From Plantago major (taxonomy: Eukaryota; Streptophyta; Magnoliopsida; Lamiales; Plantaginaceae), in contig CM048840.1 in assembly GCA_026545765.1 (NCBI GenBank), positions 48,596,580-48,660,579 on the forward strand: a stretch of DNA of 64,000 bases, read 5' to 3'. Made by a program: the position numbers and the translations under genes. Shown one piece after another: positions 55,401-64,000 of this stretch; within the stretch, counting starts at the first letter, position 1, and the number at the start of each line of letters is the position of its first letter. Below the pieces are notes generated by a model, which was not told where the DNA came from, made no database searches, and saw nothing but the letters and a program-made list of their open reading frames with translations.

Positions 55401-56216
55401 ATTATTAGCTTGCTCATCCATTAACAACATCAAGTAAGTGATCTCTACTCAATATTATCTTCTTTACATCTTCAAATTCAAGTTCATATCTTTCACTCTC
55501 TTGCTAGTATTTTCTTATTGCTTCTTGGGTGATATGCAATTGTATGCTTCAATTGATTGATTTGATGATGTATAAGAGATGTGAATGCATGCTTACTTAT
55601 ATTATTCACCTTATTATCACTTTTCTTGGTAGAGATTTGGCAAATTGAATGAGAAATTGAGAGTTTTTGTGCATGCTCACCATGTGTTTGATAAAATGCC
55701 TCACTAGAACAAATTCTCTCGTCGACCTTTTTCTCTTTTGATTACTTGCTCGCATGATTATTACTTGATGAGTTATGTTTAGAAAACATGCTAGCTTTTT
55801 CATATGCTAATAGGATGGAAATTCATTGCAATTTGCCTTACACTTTGATGCTTGACACAATTTGAGAACTTGAATTGCATGCCTAGTTCTTGAATCATTC
55901 TGGAGTGACTATTGATCTTATTACAAGCTTGCGCATTGTACCAAACTCTAGGTTTGTGAGAAAAGAAACCCCGTTAGATTAGCATGTTAGCCTTAGATTT
56001 GATTTAGCTCCAAACATGCTATCTCACACACTTTTGAACTTAGGTACTCTGGGGAGAAGTCAAGGTGGAAAAGACATTAGAGAACCAAACACCAAGAGAG
56101 CTAGGAAAGGAAAGAAAGTAGCATAGGCGACCCTTTCGAACAAAGCTAAGAGTTGGCTATTGGTCAATAGCGATCGAGGAGTAGTTCCCGAGAGGAACAT
56201 GGACATTGGATGAGGA
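55401..56216 (+). other. Unassigned DNA upstream of the Athila-like remnant ORF
   Basis: No clear coding. 56090-56216 encodes broken basic text (KRARKGKK, ATLSNKAKSWLLVN) that leads into the next ORF fragment, so the remnant may begin near 55900. Confidence 0.35.
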
Positions 56217-56700
56217 ATGAACCATGCACTTAATTGGATACATGGCGTCTTCAGCCTCCACGCTTGGGGAACCTACATCACCATTCTCACTGGGTATGAC
56301 ATAGTGGTCCGAGAATTCTACGCGGTATTCTTTCAACTCAAGGTCAAAAAATCAGAGGATTCACTACTAGACCCTCCTATCACCATCCGAGGGGTAGAGT
56401 TCATATTTGGACAAGGAGTTATCAACGAATATTTTGAAATCCCCGAGGAGCACATCAATGGTTCATTTAAGGAGCCGGCCTACCAGAGTTGAAATATCAA
56501 GATATACTACCGAGCATCCCAAGAGTACTACTTGGAGAAAGATTTAGAGGAGATGTGGTAAGCCTATCCATCCTGAGAGCCACACTCAACGAAAAAGCAA
56601 GGTTTTGGATACACTTTAATTTGTAGAGACCAACTTGAAGCCAATCTACATCACGAGGGGCTTAAAGAAGATATAGCCACACTTGTCTACGTAATCATGG
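56217..56700 (+). pseudogene. Plant transposon-associated domain, N-terminal fragment
   Basis: 56217-56492 is open and reads VVREFYAVFFQLKVKK and ITIRGVEFIFGQGVINEYFE, the hallmark order of the domain annotated 'putative plant transposon protein' in many plant retroelement ORFs. 56493-56700 continues the family in broken frames. The function of this domain is unknown. The same domain type appears in ORF3 of the SIRE-type element. Confidence 0.7.
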
Positions 56701-56736
56701 AGGGTCAGTCACTACATTGATGTTGGAAGAATTATT

Positions 56737-57295
56737 ATGGAGGAAATTCAATTAGTGAAGAAGAACAAAAGGAGGAACTTTCCCTTTCCTGGTTTGAACA
56801 CGGCAATTTGCGAGAAGAACGGGGTTCCTACTAGTGAGTCAAGATTTGCTTCACTCACAAAGCCTTTCGACGAAAAGAGAACTAAAGTTTTGCTAGAGAG
56901 CCACAAAAGAGCGGTGAGGACCAAATTGAGGAGAAGAGGAGTGGCAAACCCCCACAAGATGCTTTTAACAGGAACTCGTTCAACAAGTTTGTGAATAACT
57001 ATCATATGGGAAGCCAAGGTACATGCGGAGAAGGAATGCAATGAATGATATTAGCCGGAGGGAGGAGTGGAATGACTATGTGGCCTATCTCCACAACGAT
57101 AAAAAATCTCCTTCCAACAGGTACCATCACTATGATTACCCACCATACTACCACCACAGCTCTACCCACCACTCGGAGTTGATCCACCGCAGTATTATCA
57201 GGGGTACCAAGGATATTATCCTCCACCGACTCCTGGAGGATCTTCCTCATGAAGCACCACTAAATGGAGAGCACATCACCGAGAGGGAACTATAA
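56737..57295 (+). pseudogene. Plant transposon-associated ORF, C-terminal fragments
   Basis: 56737-56994 reads NFPFPGLNTAICEKNGVPTS, the usual FPxLITxLC...GVP motif that follows the domain above. 57023-57295 encodes a Tyr/His-rich tail in another frame (YHHYDYPPYYHHSSTHH). Together with 56217-56700 this is one decayed gene. Confidence 0.65.
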
Positions 57296-60200
57296 TTTCT
57301 TTTTCTTCTTTATTTTCCTAGTTTCTTTTACCTGCTTTTGAATAGGTTTGGGGGAGGATTAGATTTAATAACTATTCGCTACTCGGTCTGTATTATGATA
57401 GTAACTTTTAAATTATTCGTACTTTATTTGCCGCATTTACTTTACGCCTAGAATTAAGTTTACCTTTACCGTCTATGTCTAGGGTTATTTGCCTTTACTT
57501 TTGAAAAGAAGAAAATTATGTGATAAGAGTATTTAGTATAAAGTATGACTAGATGGGCGCAATATATTTGTTTTCATGCTTCCACTGCTTATGCAATAGA
57601 TATGCTCTGACCTACCCGACCCATGCTACTTTGATGAGTGAGTGTGCTTATTGCACCAATAAAAATCAGGTGATAACTGTGTGAACACTGTTACCCATGA
57701 GTCCTTTTATGTTATCAGCACGAATATGATATTTGGTACTCACCTCTGTTTTGAAGCCTTTATTACTTATATATACCTTTCACTTACCCCTCTGAAAGCT
57801 TTTTGAGCCTTTTTGAAACCCCACCATATATATCCCATACATGCTTCATTGTAGTGGTAACAGTCTTCCACCACCGAGCTTACAACGAAGAAAAGAAGCA
57901 ACGAGTTCCGAAGAATGGAGGAGAATGATGATTCGACCATGATTGAGAAATTGGTTTGGGGGAAAGTAGAGAAGAAAACCCTAACCCGAGATCAAGAAAT
58001 TGGTTTGGGGGAGACGTGAAATAGAAGCATCATTGAAAGGTAACCCTTGTTAGCCCTACTTCTGTATTACTGTTACTAAAAATCACTAGCTCTTAGGCGT
58101 ACCAAATAAAAAAGCCAAGGTACTAAAAAGTCTCGGAGTGGATCTATGGTCCTTGTGATCACCGTTTTCGTGTTGGGAATGTTACAGATACTACCCACAT
58201 ACTGGCGTGGCCCAAAACGGCTACATGTCTATGTGGGTTGATGGCATGTATACCAAACCAGCACGCACAAAAGTGCGAAATTCGGTAAAATAGACACTAC
58301 CAAAAAATTGAGACAAAAAGAGCCCAATGATGGCCAACCAAAATATACGAATCAGTAAAACGATTGCAAAAAAATAGTATGTCAAAATAAAAAAGAAAAG
58401 AAAAAAAAAATAAAGGGGTTATTACATATACCTCTGTTAGATAGGGACATTGCATCTAAGCACCAGTTAGTTCAACAATTACATCTAAATCCAAAAAGCT
58501 GATTTTTTGTTGACCAGAAATTCCGTAGTGGACAAACAAACAGGTCCTTAGTTTATTTTACTCCCTTTTCGATTTTAATACACAATAATGTCCAAAAAAT
58601 AAATAAAAAATGGAAAAATAATTTAGGTTGAATAAAAAATTATGAACAATAAATAAAAAATAGAAAAAAATATTTTTAAAATATATTTTTTGAAAAATAA
58701 ATAAAAATTAGAAAAGTTATTTAAAAAAATATGAAAATAAATAAACAATATAAAAATAATTTTTTTTTGGATAAAAATAAAAATAGAAAAATGATTTTAA
58801 GAAATAAAAAAGAAATTACTAAATAAAAATTGAAAAATAAATAATGACATAAAAATGTTTATAAAATAAAAAATTATGAAAAATAAAATAAAAATATAAA
58901 CAAATGTGAAAAACAATATAACATTAATTAACACATGTTTCCTTTCACTTCCATGGAAGCTCCATCCATTACAGGAAGGTGAAAGTGATTTGTTAGAGAT
59001 ATGTGAGTGAAAAATAATAAATATAAACTTATTAATAATTTAAATTTTTTATCAATTATGAAAAATAAATAAAAAACTGAAAAATAATTTAAAAAATAAA
59101 TTATTACGAAAAATAAATAAATAACAGAAAAATTATTTAAAAAAAGGTATTGAAAAATAATTGATAACTGAAAAGGCATTGAAAAATTAAAAATTACAAA
59201 AAAAACATCAATTTGTCTAAAAAATAATTAAAAAAATAAAAATACAGTATCAATTAACCCAAATTTTCAATTTTAAATTTTTAAATTTTTTTGTTATCAC
59301 TTTCACGTTCATGGAAGCTCCGACGGAGCTTCCGTGCTTCCTGCCATGGAAGTTCATCCATGGAGTTTCCAATAAAGTTAAATAAAAATTAATAAATTAA
59401 TAAATATTACTCCCTCAATTTCAGAGAAATTGTTACAATTTGGATTTGCACCAATTTTAAGAAAAAGTAAAAAGTACAAGTGGTCCCCCTGATTATTAGA
59501 GATTAACTGAGTGGCATATTGTAATAAAAGTGAAAGGTAGGGAGTTTTATTATTTAACTAATTTTCATAAATGGAAATTGTAACACTTTTAGTGAAACGC
59601 CGAAAATGGAAAGTTATAACACTTTCTCTGAAATTGAGGGAGTGTTATTTATAATAGGAAGAGCAATCATGATTGGACTGATCTCTCTCCATGCCCTCCT
59701 AATCGTGTAAGAATGATTTTATTTTGGAATTTTACAAAGTTTTTAAAAATTTTGGAATTTTACAGGGACTTAATTGAGGGTTTTAAAAAATTGAAAGGGC
59801 TATCCTTTAAGAATTAGATGAGCCCTGGGGATCACTATTGTAATTTAGAAGTTCTCATTTTTTTAAATAGATGCCATTAAGTATTAAAAACAAGTATGAA
59901 GTTCTAGAAATTGTAAAATATCCTTCATCCCTTTTATATTTATATGTTTGATAGGTGAAAATTGAAATTAAGCCTCCAAAATGTTTAAAAATCAAAATGG
60001 GACCCTCCTGAACATTTACATACAACCACTAATTAAGGTATCTTAATATACAAGTTAATTAATAATAGGTTTAAATATAAATTATATGTAAAAAAATCAA
60101 TTACATCCAAGTCCACACATCATTAATAAGTTAAGCCTATTTGGCTAAAACTAAAAGCTGATATTTAAGCAGGGGTAAAAATGACTTTTCCTGGTTTTAA

Positions 60201-60884
60201 TTCGCAAAAAGTCAAATTCGTGGACCTACATGTAATTGATTTATATCGATCAGGACTTGCATGTTATTGTTGATCTAACTGGTACCCAGGTGTAATTAGA
60301 ACATCTAAAAGGGGTACTGGATGAAATTCACCCAAAAATAAAAAATAAAGGAGCAAGTAGTCTATGTGTGAAGTAACTAATGAAGTATTATTGATGATGA
60401 AGAAGGAGATGGAGAAACGTCATTGAAAGAAGACGAAGTTGAAAGAAGGAACTTGGTGTCTGAAATGATAAGTCCCCCTGAAGTTACTTTTAATACCTTA
60501 TTCATCTTTTGATGATACTTAGCCACTATATTATTCTACGTACTTTACATACCGAGCCAACCAAAGTGCTATGTTGATTTGTGCCTTGACTTGTGGGAGC
60601 AGGATTGCATAAAAATTGCCGCGAGGTAATGACCTTATTATATGCCTTAAGGGACATTGGGTTACCCTTGTAATTGCTGGATGCAGTGGTATTGCTTACT
60701 TGATACTTGTTTGATGTAGAGTCATAGAGGTCTGAGCTGAGATTAAGTAAGTTAGTGGAGTACGAAACCTTAGAGAGTAGCTGCTTTTCTATGTCACGGT
60801 TTATGCTCTTTACTCATTTCATAGTCACTTCTTTTTATCGTTATTACCTTGCTCAAGGATGAGCAAGAAACTGGTTTGAGGGTG
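57296..60884 (+). other. Non-coding 3' module of an Athila-like remnant, with insertions
   Basis: GGTTTGGGGGA occurs at about 57346, 57953 and 58002. 58120-58345 is the conserved block shared with 43495-43695 (minus). 58560-59290 is extremely A/T-rich with degenerate AAAATAAATAAAAAA repeats. The MITE at 59410-59642 lies here. CTCAAGGATGAGCAAGAAAC then GGTTTGAGGGTG at about 60852-60884 is the polypurine region. Confidence 0.6.
59410..59642. mobile_element. Stowaway-type MITE, family A copy 2
   Basis: 233 bp, nearly identical to 29736-29967. Left TA at 59408-59409; the right TA is mutated to TG. Confidence 0.88.
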
Positions 60885-62150
60885 TGATGTGACAATGAAA
60901 TGTGCGATTTTACCTACTTTTAGACCCTCGTTTTTTGTCCAAGATTCAATATTTATATCATATTATGGCAAATTACCAACTTCTTGTGTATTTTGTAGGG
61001 CATAATCACGTTTTTGAGGAATTGCACGATTTTCGATACCAAAACGTCATATTTATGCGAAATCGAGGAAAATAAGGAAACGCTGATTTGCCGTACACAG
61101 AGTTAGTGGTGTCCAATCATGGCATGTGACTAACCGATACGAAGATATTTGAAAATGCCACAACATTGTAGAAGACCACTTTTCAAGGAAATGAAGTTAC
61201 GAAGCCCGAAATTGAAGAACAAGGCAAAATAGACAAAACCTGGAGGAATCGCACTTCTACGGTCACCTAGTGACCGCAGTGAGCAGAAGTTTCTAGATTT
61301 CAGGCTTTCTGAGATCAGTCAGGCTAAGGCCCGCCATTTTAAACCTTCCTTAAATACGTTGTGCGGCCAGAGCACGAAAATTATAGTATAAATAAGTGCC
61401 TTGAGGTATCATAATCACACACCGCAATCAAAAGTAGCTCTCTTGAGAGAAAACTAGTCCTCGGAGAAGTGAAACCCAAAAACAACAAAACCCTAGCCAT
61501 CAGCAACATCAAGGAGGAAACCCTAGTAGCAGCACGAAGACATCAAAGACTAAGCTTTCCTTTCCTTCTTGTCTTTTTCGATTTTATTGTATGTTAGCTA
61601 CTATGAGTAGCTAAACACTTTTTGTAAAGGCGAACCGCCGAAACTCTGATGTGCTATTTCTTTATATACCATGATATATTAATGGAATGATTATTAGACG
61701 TAATTCGTGATTATACAACTCTATACATCCTGACTCTCTTTATTTACTTTCGTATTTAATGAGATACTAAAGGGGTCCATTATTAAGGCGTTAGTTGAGG
61801 TAATCAATTTATTTTTTATCTTGTCTGGGAATGTGGCGTGATGTACTGTTGCGTGACACAGTAGTTGCATTGAACTGAGTGGGGTGTTGGTACTAAATGT
61901 GACTTGGTATTTAGCATTATGCCTCGCTGTCGTTAGAGGCAATTACGTAGTCTGATAATCAGAAAGTTGGGAGTAGCACAGTACGAGCTAGGTTGGGGAT
62001 CCTTTACGCCTTCCATCCCATGGAAAACAAAACCCATAGAATTCAAAAATACATACGTTATTTGTTTGTTCCTATGCTAAGTGTCCGTGGATAACGACAT
62101 CCCGAGTCAACTTTCCGCTATTTTATTAATTTGTAGGCTTTCGACTAATA
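60885..62150 (+). repeat. Probable 3' LTR of the Athila-like remnant
   Basis: It starts TGATGTGACAATGAAATGTG directly after the polypurine tract, paralleling TGATGAGACAATATT in the complete Athila element. A 17-bp hairpin CGGTCACCTAGTGACCG is at 61260-61276. The right end is uncertain because no second LTR is in the window. Confidence 0.6.
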
Positions 62151-62179
62151 ATAAATTTAAATATTTGATTGTATTTAGG

Positions 62180-63000
62180 AATTACATGCATACACACTTA
62201 AACATCCGATGTTGAATAGTTTCAAGAGAATTAGAATCACACATAAGGCAAGTAGGAGAAGCGGTCATTTGTTTCCGGTAAAGTACTAACGCAGTAGGCA
62301 AACCATCATGGACGCACAACCATAAGAAATATTTTATTCGGGGAAGCAAACGCAACTTCCACAACCAATGTCATGGGAGTAGTGGTTTAGGAACCATAGT
62401 ACTGATGATGGAGTTATAAGCCGACTTAATTGTAAAAATTTGTAAAAGATCAGCTGGCTTACATACTCCATCAGATTTAGGAACTAAAGGAAGGGGAACC
62501 GCCAAGACAAAATAACAAATATGCAAAGGAAGAAGGGTAGGGAACAAGGAGATACCAACCAAATACTTTTATTTATAAAAAGGCCAAGCATTTTTACACA
62601 ATGATCTGTTGAATTTATAACTCACTGTAATGTGATCAGACATTTTTAACTCTACTAATACAACAGATCAGACATACGACTCTACCAATACAATGATCAG
62701 ATTTACGTTTTATTTGAAAATACCAAAACACTATAGGCCTTTTTTGTAAACTTGGGTGCAAAATTGGTATACAGAACCAATTTTCCCAAGGAAGAACCCG
62801 TATTAATTTGTCCAAAGCCCAACCCCCATCAGAAATAAATTCATGGACCTTTGGCCATTCTTTGATGCATTCCAAGGAATGAGAATTAATGGAATCCACT
62901 TTGTCAATAGTATAAGTAGAAATTGTAGCAAAAGGCAGGCGTTTGAATATTTCGCTACTTGAACCTATAAAATTGAATAGGAAAAAATAATCTAAAATAA
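62180..63000 (-). pseudogene. LINE (non-LTR) retrotransposon 3' fragment
   Basis: 62364-62182 encodes the RT zinc-binding domain: WKLRLLPRIKYFLWLCVHDG, then LPTALVLYRKQ and CLMCDSNSLETIQH. 62562-62371 has the preceding FTIKSAYNS motif, and 62960-62740 the block VHEFISDGGWALDKLIRVLP. A short foreign or rearranged stretch at 62575-62700 with a tandem repeat (TAATACAACAGATCAGACAT / CAATACAATGATCAGA) interrupts it. Confidence 0.85.
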
Positions 63001-63170
63001 ATAAATAATACAAAAAGGTACAACATACTAAAATTGCCTCCACAGGATACTAATATGAAGTAAATCTTATTGTTAAGAAAATTAAGAAGTTCAAAAAGTA
63101 CAAACTAAAAAAATCATAGTCTAAATAATAACATGATAAGAAGAATAAAAGAGTAAGGTAATGCAGACTA

Positions 63171-63330
63171 GACTCGAATTTGAGACATGAATTCTCCATC
63201 AAAGCATTCTACCACTAGGTCATTTATAGTTTCGTTACCTTTTTTATACATAAAAGATAACATATAATAACACTACTATAAATTTTGGGCCCCCAAATTT
63301 TCGATGCCCGGTGCGGGCGGCCTTAGCCAC
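63171..63330 (-). repeat. Second tRNA-like module with GGCC-rich neighbour (hAT-MITE-like)
   Basis: On the minus strand TAGTGGTAGAATGC (63217-63204, A-box-like) and AAATTCGAGTC (63181-63171, B-box-like) are spaced as in tRNA-derived promoters. Upstream on that strand is GGCCGCCCGCACCGGGCATC...GGGGGCCC (63322-63289), like the start of the hAT MITE at 29978. Borders were not found. Confidence 0.4.
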
Positions 63331-64000
63331 CACTGCAAAAGACGTAACATAACTAGGAATGGTGCTTGTAATAGATTGAATCAAAACCGACATACTGTTC
63401 ATGTTGGATTTGATTTGAAATTCAGACAATACTTAGTAATGTGTTTTTCAATTATATTATATAATTTTATTAAAAGTATATTTTAATATATAATTTTATT
63501 AAATATTTTTTCAATATAATTTACTAGTAATATAGTCAAAATAAAATAAAAAATTACTCAAAATGTGACATGAGCAAGTTTATAACATCATGCATCCAAA
63601 CTATGGACAAAACCTTAACGTAACAGTAATCTTTCAACTCATACAATCATGTAAATCTAATCAATAAAGAAACAAATAAGTAAGAAAAGTAGTACAAAAA
63701 GATGAACAAATTATGCTCTAACATGAAACAAGAGTCATTTAGAGTACAAACTTGAGGCAATCTATTCAGATGATTGCCAATTCCTTCTTGTTCCTTTCGG
63801 CACTAAAAGACCAAGACCATATTCTCAATGTTCAAAGAGCTCCCGTTTCTTTTAGACCATTCCACTTGCACTGCGATTACGACTTGCAACGAAATCCGGT
63901 TGTTGACATGCATTGGTGGGTTTCACTCAAGACCAAAAATTGGAGTCTGAAAAGCCGAAAAGTTAGGCTTCCCTGGCTGGTATGGAGGAATCGGTTGCGG
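63331..64000. other. Intergenic, nothing recognised
   Basis: AT-rich to about 63750, then mixed composition to the window end; no frame with family resemblance. Confidence 0.45.

Overview
The window is nuclear DNA from a flowering plant. Genes have GT-AG introns, and the repeats are typical plant types: Ty1/copia and Ty3/gypsy (Athila-like) LTR retrotransposons, Stowaway, Tourist and hAT MITEs, a CACTA end and LINE scraps. A eudicot is likely from the gene sequences; I cannot name the species. About half of the window is transposon-derived.

Layout. 1-13981: a very large (>13 kb) SIRE/Maximus-type copia element whose 5' LTR is cut by the window edge. It has broken gag and pol, an array of identical-loop hairpins after pol, and then a 4.6 kb third ORF region (ORF3) carrying five short phase-0 introns and its own promoter-like leader. 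13982-18175: intergenic DNA with MITEs and one orphan signal-peptide exon (15720-15810). 18176-23850 (+): an intact eight-exon glucose-6-phosphate 1-epimerase gene. 23851-31548: intergenic DNA with several MITEs, a LINE scrap and a CACTA end. 31635-33256 (+): an intact four-exon class III peroxidase gene. 34157-38529 (-): an intact four-exon VIN3-like (VEL/VIL) PHD-finger gene. 39650-52376: a second copia element (-), into which a complete 9.1 kb Athila-like element (41654-50764, -, target duplication CTAGG) has inserted. 52377-54156: two SIRE-type LTR pieces in inverted orientation. About 55900-62150 (+): an old Athila-like remnant with ORF fragments of a plant transposon-associated domain, followed by LTR-like DNA. 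62180-63000: a LINE fragment (-). The rest is non-coding.

The three host genes are independent: sugar-phosphate anomer metabolism, an extracellular peroxidase, and a Polycomb-associated chromatin reader. Nothing suggests a shared pathway. The most unusual material is in the retroelements: (i) arrays of short RNA hairpins whose stems change in a compensatory way while the fold is kept, in the SIRE LTR and after its pol gene; (ii) a multi-intron, promoter-bearing ORF3 inside a retrotransposon; (iii) ten near-perfect GC palindromes in the Athila LTR; (iv) a 3' module with repeated polypurine tracts and a conserved block, shared by two Athila-like elements; and (v) hAT-type MITEs that appear to carry a tRNA-like Pol III promoter. 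Coordinates of spliced genes were derived by hand from splice consensus and frame, and all three exon sets sum to whole codons.
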